Positions 46,869 through 54,725 of a stretch of DNA of 64,000 nucleotides are shown piece after piece. The translations under genes were made by a program, and so were the position numbers. The stretch's first letter is position 1; each line of letters opens with the position of its first letter. The notes beneath the pieces were generated by a model. That model did not search any database. It was not told the origin of the DNA and saw nothing but the letters and a program-made list of their open reading frames with translations. Source of the stretch: FEN-1297 sp963843605 (lineage in GTDB: Bacteria; Bacteroidota; Ignavibacteria; Ignavibacteriales; Ignavibacteriaceae); contig CAWJLA010000001.1 in assembly GCA_963843605.1 (NCBI GenBank), forward strand, positions 1,364,001-1,428,000, read 5' to 3'.

Positions 46869-47030
46869 TTAATACTGTAACTTTATAAATTACAATAAGT
46901 TAACACTGTAAAACGGTGCCACAATACTTCGCAGAGCCACATTATTTCCTTTACCTGTAATTATTTGTTTTTCAATGTTTTATGCATTTTTATGTCGAGA
47001 AAAGCGCATTTTTGTGGCACCTATTTGCCA
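46869..47030. promoter_or_regulatory. candidate enhancer sites for the sigma-54 activator
   Basis: Three structures occur in this gap. A direct repeat TTAATACTGTAA (46869-46880) and TTAACACTGTAA (46900-46911) is spaced about 31 bp, three helical turns. GGTGCCACAA (46915-46924) recurs inverted as TTGTGGCACC (47012-47021). The dyad TGGCA-N6-TGCCA sits at 47015-47030. Their position, roughly 70-230 bp upstream of the promoter at 47099, is typical of NtrC-type enhancers. Confidence 0.5.
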
Positions 47031-47098
47031 TTCTTGCCTGTTCCGCAATTATATACATAACTTATTATTGTATAATTACTTATGGATAGAGTCCGGAA

Positions 47099-47115
47099 TT
47101 GGCACTGGCTTTGAT
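47099..47115 (+). promoter_or_regulatory. sigma-54-like promoter of the small secreted protein gene
   Basis: TTGGCACTGGCTTTGAT matches the -24 element (TTGGCAC) with a TTG at the -12 side at the correct distance, but has GA where the consensus has GC. It lies about 60 bp before the ATG at 47176. Confidence 0.45.
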
Positions 47116-47175
47116 ACTGTATGACTGGGTTAAACAACGAAACCAATAGAAGCTAAAAAAAGCAAAGGAGATATC

Positions 47176-47598
47176 ATGAAAAGGAATATAAGCAAGGTGT
47201 TAGTAATTGTATTTTCTCTTTTAACTCTTGGAACAGGGTTTGCGCAGCCGACTCAGAGTCGTTACGGCAATAAAGTTCTCGAACAGGGATTGAAAGTATT
47301 TCCTGTTTATCTAAATAGCGATTATGAAGGAATTGTAGAGTCAACAATCTATAATATCGTCGTTATGAAGAGTTACTTCCCGAATGCAAACTATAAAGAT
47401 CTGATCGATAAATTGAATGATGTTGCCCAGGATAATTCAAATCCGTCAATCAGATATAAGGCTCATCTGGCCAGCATGTATTTAACGTTCGGAAATAATA
47501 TCAAAGTAGTTTCGGCAGAAGCAGGTTACGATCATGAAAAAGTATTCAGACAGATTGCCGATCAGCTTGAAAAAGAACTTTTGGTCTCCAATGAATAA
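47176..47598 (+). CDS. small secreted protein, putative target of the sigma-54 circuit
   Basis: 140 residues with a signal peptide (VLVIVFSLLTLGTGFAQ) and an all-helical body (STIYNIVVMKSYFPNANY, DLIDKLNDVAQDNSNPSIR, ASMYLTFGN), reminiscent of HEAT-like helical pairs. No named family recognised. A strong AAAGGAG site precedes the ATG. It lies downstream of the activator gene, behind dyad sites and a sigma-54-like promoter, and ends in a strong terminator, so it is a one-gene unit. I infer it is switched on by the adjacent two-component system. The mature protein is about 117 residues, periplasmic or exported. Confidence 0.65.
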   Translation: MKRNISKVLVIVFSLLTLGTGFAQPTQSRYGNKVLEQGLKVFPVYLNSDYEGIVESTIYNIVVMKSYFPNANYKDLIDKLNDVAQDNSNPSIRYKAHLASMYLTFGNNIKVVSAEAGYDHEKVFRQIADQLEKELLVSNE

Positions 47599-47632
47599 AT
47601 AAAAATACGTTACTACCTCCTAAGGAACGTCG

Positions 47633-47675
47633 TTGGGTAATTTCTTCAGAAATGAAGAATTACCCAATTTTTTTT
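47633..47675 (+). terminator. strong rho-independent terminator
   Basis: TTGGGTAATTTCTTCA pairs with TGAAGAATTACCCAA (one bulged T) around a GAAA loop, followed by eight T. It ends the small secreted protein gene and faces the convergent YceI gene. Confidence 0.9.
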
Positions 47676-47690
47676 CACGACGGAAAGTTC

Positions 47691-48329
47691 TTATTTGGTT
47701 TTATTAGATCCTACTATATTAACTTCAATACCAATATCATCGGCAACTCTTTTACCCAAAATCATATTCTGTATTCCGTATTTAGAAAGTGTAATTTTAA
47801 ATTTTGAAGTAACACCGAGAAGATCTCCGGGGCCCCTGACTTCCGTTTGCGGGCTTTCGTCAAGATACGTCATTACAACATCGACGGGAATTTCATTTGT
47901 TACTCCGTGAAGCGAAAAATCGCCAAGTACTTTAACATTCAGTTTATTTTTGTCAACCGGCAGAATACTCTGAACTTTAATTACTTTAAATGATATGGTC
48001 GGATATCTTTCAGCATCCAGCCATTTTGGTTCCTTCAAATCCTTATCTCTCATTTTTATTCCTGTTTGAAGAGAAGCGGTAGGGAACGAGATCTCACCTT
48101 TGAGAGTATTTTTTACATCGCTTACATTAAAAGATATCATACCGCTGATTTCCGTAGATAATCCGTCAACTTCATCAAGCGCAGTTACGCTGTGAAAGGA
48201 TGCCTGATTTCTCTGGTCGTTTTTAAATATGAATGTCTGATCGCCTTTCGCTTTTACATCAAAGCCTTGTGCGTATGAAAATGAAATTAACGCAGCAGCG
48301 AAAATAATTGACAGCATGAATGATTTCAT
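47691..48329 (-). CDS. YceI-like periplasmic lipid-binding protein
   Basis: 212 residues with a signal peptide (SIIFAAALISFSYAQG). The lipocalin-like YceI pattern is visible: STEISGMISFNVSDVKNTLKG, MRDKDLKEPKWLDAERYPTISF, DFSLHGVTNEIPVDV and FKITLSKYGIQN. YceI proteins bind isoprenoid or fatty amphiphiles in the periplasm; the partner here may be a quinone. It overlaps the upstream 90-residue membrane protein gene by one base (TAATG), so the two are a translational pair. Confidence 0.88.
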   Translation of the reverse strand: MKSFMLSIIFAAALISFSYAQGFDVKAKGDQTFIFKNDQRNQASFHSVTALDEVDGLSTEISGMISFNVSDVKNTLKGEISFPTASLQTGIKMRDKDLKEPKWLDAERYPTISFKVIKVQSILPVDKNKLNVKVLGDFSLHGVTNEIPVDVVMTYLDESPQTEVRGPGDLLGVTSKFKITLSKYGIQNMILGKRVADDIGIEVNIVGSNKTK

Positions 48330-48601
48330 TAAGAGACCTTTCGTTTTTCTTTAAATATGAAAAATAATAAACCGGAGATAACAACACTGGCTGCCGAAAC
48401 AATTAGTGTAAGATCCAGGCCCCAGATGAATTTGTTCTGCCATGTCCTGTATATGGTTCCGAATAGAGGATCTTTTTTTTCTATTAGAATTTGAGTTTGG
48501 GTAAATAAATAAGAACCGCTGGCTAACCAGATGATAAAAGCAATAACTATTACCGCTAGTCCCGCTATTATTGTGACCCTTTGTTTTCTGTTTATGTGCA
48601 T
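48329..48601 (-). CDS. two-helix membrane protein, translational partner of the YceI gene
   Basis: 90 residues with two long hydrophobic helices (VTIIAGLAVIVIAFIIWLA and LTLIVSAASVVISGLLFFI) linked by about 30 periplasmic residues. No family recognised. Coupling to the YceI-like protein by a one-base overlap suggests a shared membrane role. Confidence 0.6.
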   Translation of the reverse strand: MHINRKQRVTIIAGLAVIVIAFIIWLASGSYLFTQTQILIEKKDPLFGTIYRTWQNKFIWGLDLTLIVSAASVVISGLLFFIFKEKRKVS

Positions 48602-48800
48602 ACTATAACTTCAGATTATTATATTAATTGAACGAAAATAATTAATGATCCGTCTTTATAAGGATATGAACATAAATAAATTGTGTAAACAATTAGATGA
48701 TTTGAAACAAAAGCAAAAAAACTTTTTAATAATCAACTGGAAGTCTTAATTTAGAATATGAAATTAAAATATTTCATCTACCTTGAAAGTGTAAATATTA

Positions 48801-50003
48801 ATGACTGCAAAAATTTATGATATCGCGGTAATAGGCGGAGGTATTGTCGGAACCTCTACGGCAATGGCTCTCCAGAAAAGCGGTAATCTCTCCGTCATCG
48901 TTCTGGAAGCGGAAAATTCACTTGCGGCGCATCAAACAGGCAACAACAGCGGCGTGATTCATTCCGGCTTATATTATAAACCGGGTTCATTAAAGGCAAA
49001 GAATTGTGTTCTGGGCCGCGAGATGATGTATAAGTTCTGCGAAGAGAATAATATTAAATACGATAGATGCGGTAAACTGGTTGTGGCTGCAAATGCAAAC
49101 GAATTACCGGCTCTAGACGAACTGGAAAAACGTGGTACCGCAAACGGGATTTCCGGATTAAAACGGCTTAAGAGAGACGAGCTTAAAGAATACGAACCGC
49201 ATGTTGCAGGTATAGCAGGATTGTTTGTTCCTGAAACGGGAATAGTCGATTATACTCTAGTAACCGAAGCTTACGCCCAAAAGATAAGGCAAAAAGGAGG
49301 CGAGATAAAAACCCGTAGCAGGGTGCTTTCGGTTGTTCAAGACGGTATTAACTATGTATTGGCGACAACCGGCGGGGATGTAAAAGCAAAATTTATTGTT
49401 AACTGCGCCGGACTTCAATCGGATAGAATTGCCAGACTGTGCGGAGCCGATCCCAGATTGCAAATAGTGCCTTTCAGGGGCGAGTATTATACTTTGAAGA
49501 AAGAGAAGGAACATCTTGTACGAAACTTAATATACCCTGTTCCCGATCCCCGTTTTCCGTTTCTCGGGGTGCATTTCACAAGGATGATAAAAGGCGGTGT
49601 TGAAGCGGGTCCGAATGCCGTACTTGCCTTTAAAAGAGAAGGCTATAAACGCGATGATTTTTCTTTCGGTGATATGTCGGGTTTAATCATATATCCGGGC
49701 TTCTGGAAAATGGCGGCCAAATATTACAGAATGGGTTTTGATGAGTTCCGCAGATCGTTCAGCAAGCAGTTGTTTACGGAGGCTCTGCAGAAATTAATTC
49801 CGGAAATAAGCATCGACGATATTCATCCCGGCGGTGCCGGTGTAAGAGCTCAAGCGCTTGAACCGGACGGCAAACTGGTTGATGATTTCAGAATTGTGGA
49901 AACCGAGAAAATGGTTCATGTACTTAATGCGCCTTCACCTGCGGCCACTGCCTCTCTCAGCATCGGCGAAACTATTGCGCAAAAGGTGATCTCAAGGATT
50001 TAA
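48801..50003 (+). CDS. lhgO: L-2-hydroxyglutarate oxidase/dehydrogenase
   Basis: 400 residues. The FAD-binding start YDIAVIGGGIVGTSTA is followed by the family's AAHQTGNNSGVIHSGLYYKPG, VPETGIVDY, NCAGLQSDRIA and VPFRGEYY segments and a C-terminal GGAGVRAQAL. LhgO oxidises L-2-hydroxyglutarate, a by-product of malate/lactate dehydrogenase activity, to 2-oxoglutarate and gives electrons to the membrane quinone pool. Monocistronic. No csiD neighbour, so a metabolite-repair role is likelier than lysine catabolism. Confidence 0.92.
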   Translation: MTAKIYDIAVIGGGIVGTSTAMALQKSGNLSVIVLEAENSLAAHQTGNNSGVIHSGLYYKPGSLKAKNCVLGREMMYKFCEENNIKYDRCGKLVVAANANELPALDELEKRGTANGISGLKRLKRDELKEYEPHVAGIAGLFVPETGIVDYTLVTEAYAQKIRQKGGEIKTRSRVLSVVQDGINYVLATTGGDVKAKFIVNCAGLQSDRIARLCGADPRLQIVPFRGEYYTLKKEKEHLVRNLIYPVPDPRFPFLGVHFTRMIKGGVEAGPNAVLAFKREGYKRDDFSFGDMSGLIIYPGFWKMAAKYYRMGFDEFRRSFSKQLFTEALQKLIPEISIDDIHPGGAGVRAQALEPDGKLVDDFRIVETEKMVHVLNAPSPAATASLSIGETIAQKVISRI

Positions 50004-50159
50004 CGGATTGAATATTTTCGAATGACTATTGACTATTTACGAACAACTATTGTTTAAAATTTAAATTTGTTAAATCGTATCAATAATTATTTAAACCGGT
50101 AGGAATTAAATCAGTTATATTCCTCCGTGTAACTCCTCATTCAAATAATATAAATTATT

Positions 50160-50222
50160 TCTCCTAGTGATGAATAGCCTTTTACCACTTAGACACTGAG
50201 AGCACTTAGCTACACTAAGAAA
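50160..50222. repeat. degenerate CACTTAG/CTGAG short-period repeat, site A
   Basis: Imperfect units such as CACTTAGACACTGAGAGCAC and CACTAAG recur about every 10-11 bases. A related run lies at 54536 and a short piece at 56296. Confidence 0.45.
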
Positions 50223-50226
50223 TTAG

Positions 50227-51255
50227 TCATTCGTCAATCTTGAATAGAAAATCCTCACTCGACCTAACCACATGCATTCCTGCTTCGGCAAATCTCTTGT
50301 ACGCATTGCCCGCTTCTTCGGTATAATCTATAACTCCGGGTATCACCACAGGGGAAGTACAGTCCTCTAGCAGATAAACTTTCTGCAGCAGTTTCTTATC
50401 TTTTTTTATAAATTCTTTCATAAGATCTTCAACCGTCCACGCTACGCAATGACTCTTAGCCTCGCCCGCGATTATTATTGCGTCATAACCGACCAGGTTA
50501 TTAATCAAGACGTCATTCTTTGAGGAAATAAATTTTCCGTTTACACCGGAGCCTATTTCCGGTCCGAATACCGAATAATGTTCAGTTACCGGATTGTCAC
50601 CTTTAATCTGATAATCTATTCTACTGTACCTCGCAATACTGTGAAAGAATATCGCTTCTTCAAGAGACGAAACTAAAGCGTGACTTATACTCCCGAGCAT
50701 CGCGTGGTAAGGCCATACCGTAAGATTGTATTTCCCGCTTGCATTCAGCATCGAGGTATATTCAAGTAAATATTTTTGTGCTGCCGCCGGATCGATTCCC
50801 AGACTGCTGCTCGCATCCGGATTAACCTTCCACTTGCCGTTTAAAACATCTTCCGAAGATATCAGTGTGTAAGGAGCAGGATGTTCCCCTTTTTCATTTA
50901 TTAAAAATACCGGATGAAATATCTGCAGCGGATGATGCGTATCCATTGTAGGGATTATACTTGTAATAACACCGAGGTTTCTGTAAATAAAACGGCACAG
51001 CCTCGCAGTATCTTCAACAGCACCGTTGCCGGATTGCCCGCCGACAAATAGCTCGTATCCGGGAACGCAAAACGTATTCTGCATGTCCACAACAAGAAGA
51101 CATGCTTTAAATTTATCTTCGGTAGACGGCTTTATTCCGAATTTCTCCGTCCACATGTTTGCGTCATTAGCGCGCTCTTCAAAATTCACTTTCCACACTT
51201 TCCCGGTCATTTTAGGATTATAAAAATCGGGCAAAGGCAGTTCTTTTTTGTTCAT
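50227..51255 (-). CDS. isochorismatase-fold cysteine hydrolase
   Basis: 342 residues, longer than the usual 180-220. The catalytic Asp is D57 in CLLVVDMQNTFCVPG. The Cys is in AIIIAGEAKSHCVAWTVEDL, and the family's cis-peptide region precedes it. An N-terminal extension (about 1-50) and a middle insert (about 120-200) explain the length. The family hydrolyses nicotinamide, isochorismate or carbamoyl compounds. This long form is annotated in Bacteroidota as a nicotinamidase-related amidase, but the substrate is unknown here. Confidence 0.82.
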   Translation of the reverse strand: MNKKELPLPDFYNPKMTGKVWKVNFEERANDANMWTEKFGIKPSTEDKFKACLLVVDMQNTFCVPGYELFVGGQSGNGAVEDTARLCRFIYRNLGVITSIIPTMDTHHPLQIFHPVFLINEKGEHPAPYTLISSEDVLNGKWKVNPDASSSLGIDPAAAQKYLLEYTSMLNASGKYNLTVWPYHAMLGSISHALVSSLEEAIFFHSIARYSRIDYQIKGDNPVTEHYSVFGPEIGSGVNGKFISSKNDVLINNLVGYDAIIIAGEAKSHCVAWTVEDLMKEFIKKDKKLLQKVYLLEDCTSPVVIPGVIDYTEEAGNAYKRFAEAGMHVVRSSEDFLFKIDE

Positions 51256-51314
51256 TTTATTCTCTCCGGAAAATTTCTTTTCATTAACTAATTCAACAAT
51301 CTATGAATCAACAC

Positions 51315-51462
51315 ATTATCACCCTGAGCGAACCAACCTACCCCAGGAAGGGTCGAAGATGAGCGAAGTAGAAGAGCGATGCTTTTCACTTATCAAGCGG
51401 TGTTGTTCATGGTTCGGCCCCGCCTGTCCGGCAGGCAGGTCCGCCCGCCATGCAATATAAAA
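51315..51462. repeat. REP-like GC-rich repeat cluster
   Basis: Contains CACCCTGAGCGAA, GTCGAAGATGAGCGAAGTAG and the hairpin GCCTGTCCGGCAGGC, much richer in GC than the surroundings. This resembles the widespread 'CCTGAGCG...TCGAAGGG' intergenic repeats. A second GGCAGGCA piece is at 56390. No gene is convincing in this 345-bp gap. Confidence 0.55.
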
Positions 51463-51600
51463 AACAATATTGTGTCTTCTATTAATACCATGTTGAAAAT
51501 TTTACTGTAATTTGTTATTCATTTATTACATATTATAGTTTATGTTGTTTATTTATTTGATATTACTATTTAAGAATCAGAAATCCAAGGAGTGATTATA

Positions 51601-54435
51601 ATGAATAATCTTTTAAAACTAATTGATTACGGCCAAAGTTACTGGCTCGATAATTTGACCAGAGGAAAAATCAAAGACGGCGAGCTGAAAAAAAGAGTTG
51701 CCAAACAGGGATTAAGAGGCATTACCTCCAATCCGGCGATATTCAACAAAGCTATCTCGAACAGCAGCGATTACGACTCGCAGATAAAACAGCTTGTCAA
51801 TCAGAAAAAAAGTATACATGAAATTTATGAGGAACTCACGATAAAAGATGTGCAGGACGCCTGCGATGTTCTTCGTCCGGTATTTGACGAATCGGAAGGT
51901 GTTGACGGATTCATTAGTCTTGAAGTATCTCCTTATCTCGCGCACGATACCGAAGGCACAAAAGAAGAAGCCAGAAAGCTCTTCGCAAAAGTTAACCGTC
52001 CCAACTGCTTCATTAAAATCCCCGGCACAAAAGAAGGCGTTCCGGCAATAGAAGAAATGCTGTACGAAGGTATAAATATTAACGTCACTCTTTTGTTTTC
52101 TATTCAAAGCTATGAAGATGTTGCAAACGCGTATGTAAATGCTCTCGATAGAAGACTTAATGAAGGGAAACCCGTAAACGCGATTCGTTCTGTAGCAAGC
52201 TTTTTCCTGAGCAGGATTGATGTGCTCGCCGATCAGCTTTTGGGACATCTGGTAATTCCCGAAAACTACGAAAGTGAACTGAGACCCGAATCTCTTCTCG
52301 GTAAATCGGCGATCGCAAGCGCTAAGTTGGCGTATCAAAGCTACAAGAAAATTTTCAGCGGCGATAAATGGCACCGGATTAACGATGCCGGCGCAAAGGT
52401 TCAGCGTCCTCTCTGGGCAAGTACCAGCACTAAAGATCCGTTATACAGCGACGTAAAATATGTAGAGCCTTTAATCGGACCGGATACTGTTAATACACTG
52501 CCCGACGAAACAATAGATGCTTTTGCCGATCACGGCGTAATCGAAGCAAATACAATAGAGAAGGATGTTGACAGTGCTTATAAAATTTTTGAAGATCTGA
52601 AGAAGCTCGGCGTGGATATCAATTTCATTACCGATCAGCTTGTTAACGAAGGTATTCAGAAGTTTATTGATCCGTTCGATAATCTAATGAAAACACTCGC
52701 AACTAAAAGAGAAGAATTTCTCGCCGAAAAAGTAGGAAAGCAAACTCTTAGTTTCGGTAAATCCAAATCGGAAGTATCGGCTGCATTCAAATCGCTGAAC
52801 GAAAAACAATTCGGAAGAAGACTGTTCGCAAAGGATCCTCATTTATGGTCCGACGATCCGGAACAGATAAAAGAAATAAAAATAAGAATCGGCTGGCTTG
52901 ACAGCATGGAATATTTTCTGGATAAAGCCGCAGAGGTAGAAGAGTTTGTTAAAAGCGTAAAGGCCGCAAAATATAAGTACGCGGTCGTACTCGGAATGGG
53001 AGGAAGCAGCTTAAGTCCCGAAGTTTCCAAAGAAACATTCGGAACAAAAAGCGGTTACATGGAACTTCACGTACTCGATAACACCGATCCTGCCGCGGTT
53101 ATGGACCTTCATAAGAAACTGGATTTATCCAAGACAATCTTTCTCGTCTCCAGCAAATCAGGTACAACAACAGAAACGCTGAGTTTCTACCGTTATTTTT
53201 ATCGGGAGACAGAAAAGGTTGTCGGCAGCTCGGTAAACGAACACTTTGCAGTAATCACCGATCCGGGAACTCCGCTACTTAAAGAAGCTCAAGAGAAAAA
53301 TCTGCGACATGTTTTTGAAAATCCAATTGAGTTCGGAGGAAGATATTCTGCACTTTCGTTTTTCGGATTAGTGCCTATGGCATTGATCGGAATTGATATC
53401 AAAAAGATTCTGAACAACGCGCATCAGATGCAGATAAGCAGCGGACCTTATGTTCCGGCGGCGATAAATCCGGGCGTTAGTCTTGGTACACTTCTCGGCG
53501 TAAATCAAAAACTCGGAAGAGATAAGGTTACTTTTGTCATGTCCGATTCTATTAAGGCTTTCGGTTTGTGGGTGGAACAGCTTATCGCCGAAAGTACCGG
53601 AAAGGAAGGCAAAGGTTTGCTTCCGGTTGAAGGAGAAAAACTGGACGAGCCGGAAGTTTACTCAAACGACAGGATATTCGTTTACATGTTCACGCCCGAC
53701 GATAAAAAAGACGAAAGAAAAATAGCGGCGCTTGAAAAAGCAGGTCACCCGGTTGTAAGAATAGAAATAAAAGACAGTCACGCAATCGGCGCGGAGTATT
53801 TACGGTGGGAAATTGCAACCGCTGCGGCAAGCACGGTCATGGGTATAAATGCTTTCGATCAGCCGAACGTACAGGAAAGTAAAACAAATACTAAGAACCT
53901 GCTTAAAGAATGGAAACAAAACGGAACATTCGGTGAGGGCAATCCGGCTGTTGCCGGGAAAAATATTTCTGTTTACTGCAACCAATCGTCAGAGTGGCTT
54001 TTCGACGGACATAGGAAATCGGTTAAAGATTTTGTAAACACCTTCTTCAAGCTTACGAAACAGCATGATTATATCTCAACGCTTGCTTATTTTCTACAAA
54101 CACCGGCAAGACATAAACTATTGCAGACTTTAAGAATTACGTTAAGAGACAAATTAAAATCTGCTACTACGCTTGGGTACGGACCGAGATATCTGCACTC
54201 CACCGGTCAGCTTCATAAAGGCGGACCGAACGAAGGTTTGTATGTCATCTTCTCCGCGGATGCAACCGAAGATGTTGCTATCCCCGGCGAGGAATTCGGA
54301 TTTGCAACGCTGCAGCGTTCGCAGGCACTCGGTGATTTCAGGTCTCTCGACGATAAATCCCGAAGAGTAATCAGGGTTCATCTCGGTAAGAATATTGAGG
54401 AAGGACTAAAAGAACTTATAGAAATGGTCAAATAA
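51601..54435 (+). CDS. bifunctional transaldolase/glucose-6-phosphate isomerase
   Basis: 944 residues from the ATG at 51601, preceded by CCAAGGAG; a GTG at 51592 in frame is part of that ribosome site. N-terminal half (about 1-370): transaldolase with SNPAIFNKAI and the Schiff-base lysine in CFIKIPGTKEGVPAIEEM. C-terminal half: Pgi with LGMGGSSLSPEVSKE, SSKSGTTTETLSFYRY and DSHAIGAEYLRWEIA. The fusion joins the pentose-phosphate and glycolytic steps and is known in Bacteroidota/Chlorobi and cyanobacteria-like lineages. Glucose-6-phosphate dehydrogenase follows 290 bp downstream. Confidence 0.95.
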   Translation: MNNLLKLIDYGQSYWLDNLTRGKIKDGELKKRVAKQGLRGITSNPAIFNKAISNSSDYDSQIKQLVNQKKSIHEIYEELTIKDVQDACDVLRPVFDESEGVDGFISLEVSPYLAHDTEGTKEEARKLFAKVNRPNCFIKIPGTKEGVPAIEEMLYEGININVTLLFSIQSYEDVANAYVNALDRRLNEGKPVNAIRSVASFFLSRIDVLADQLLGHLVIPENYESELRPESLLGKSAIASAKLAYQSYKKIFSGDKWHRINDAGAKVQRPLWASTSTKDPLYSDVKYVEPLIGPDTVNTLPDETIDAFADHGVIEANTIEKDVDSAYKIFEDLKKLGVDINFITDQLVNEGIQKFIDPFDNLMKTLATKREEFLAEKVGKQTLSFGKSKSEVSAAFKSLNEKQFGRRLFAKDPHLWSDDPEQIKEIKIRIGWLDSMEYFLDKAAEVEEFVKSVKAAKYKYAVVLGMGGSSLSPEVSKETFGTKSGYMELHVLDNTDPAAVMDLHKKLDLSKTIFLVSSKSGTTTETLSFYRYFYRETEKVVGSSVNEHFAVITDPGTPLLKEAQEKNLRHVFENPIEFGGRYSALSFFGLVPMALIGIDIKKILNNAHQMQISSGPYVPAAINPGVSLGTLLGVNQKLGRDKVTFVMSDSIKAFGLWVEQLIAESTGKEGKGLLPVEGEKLDEPEVYSNDRIFVYMFTPDDKKDERKIAALEKAGHPVVRIEIKDSHAIGAEYLRWEIATAAASTVMGINAFDQPNVQESKTNTKNLLKEWKQNGTFGEGNPAVAGKNISVYCNQSSEWLFDGHRKSVKDFVNTFFKLTKQHDYISTLAYFLQTPARHKLLQTLRITLRDKLKSATTLGYGPRYLHSTGQLHKGGPNEGLYVIFSADATEDVAIPGEEFGFATLQRSQALGDFRSLDDKSRRVIRVHLGKNIEEGLKELIEMVK

Positions 54436-54450
54436 TTATTATTGTAAAAG

Positions 54451-54477
54451 GGCTGCAGGGCCTTACACTTTGCAGCC
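54451..54477 (+). terminator. hairpin after the Tal-Pgi gene
   Basis: GGCTGCA pairs with TGCAGCC across a 13-base loop, 16 bp past the stop. The following run is AT-rich without a clean T-tract, so it is only a possible terminator. Confidence 0.4.
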
Positions 54478-54535
54478 TCAATTAATTATTATACTCTCTT
54501 TTAAATCTTCGCTTTTGTATCACTTCATATCATTT

Positions 54536-54612
54536 TGCTCTGTGAAACTTAGTGAGTACTCAGTGGAACTCAGTGATACCTTTCCGGAATTGGAGCACAG
54601 AGTTACACTGAA
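54536..54612. repeat. degenerate CTCAGTG short-period repeat, site B
   Basis: CTCTGTGAAACTTAGTGAG, TACTCAGTGGAACTCAGTG and CACAGAGTTACACTG give an 11-base rhythm of CTCAGTG-like units. It is the same family as 50160-50222. Confidence 0.5.
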
Positions 54613-54725
54613 AAATTATATTTCATTTAATAACTTTGTAAATTAAATGAATCACGTCTTTTAATTGATTCGAATGATAAATTTGTTTTTGATACCGGGA
54701 AGAAATAAAAACAAAAGGAGTTGTA

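Noticed and set aside
47015..47030. A sigma-54 promoter at the TGGCA-N6-TGCCA dyad
   Set aside because: The distance between GG and GC is 9 rather than 10 bases and the sequence is symmetrical, so an activator site fits better.
51248..51460. 70-codon open frame overlapping the start of the isochorismatase-like gene
   Set aside because: It runs through the GC-rich repeats and lacks any protein-like pattern.
51712..52374. 220-codon open frame on the minus strand
   Set aside because: Antisense shadow of the transaldolase domain.
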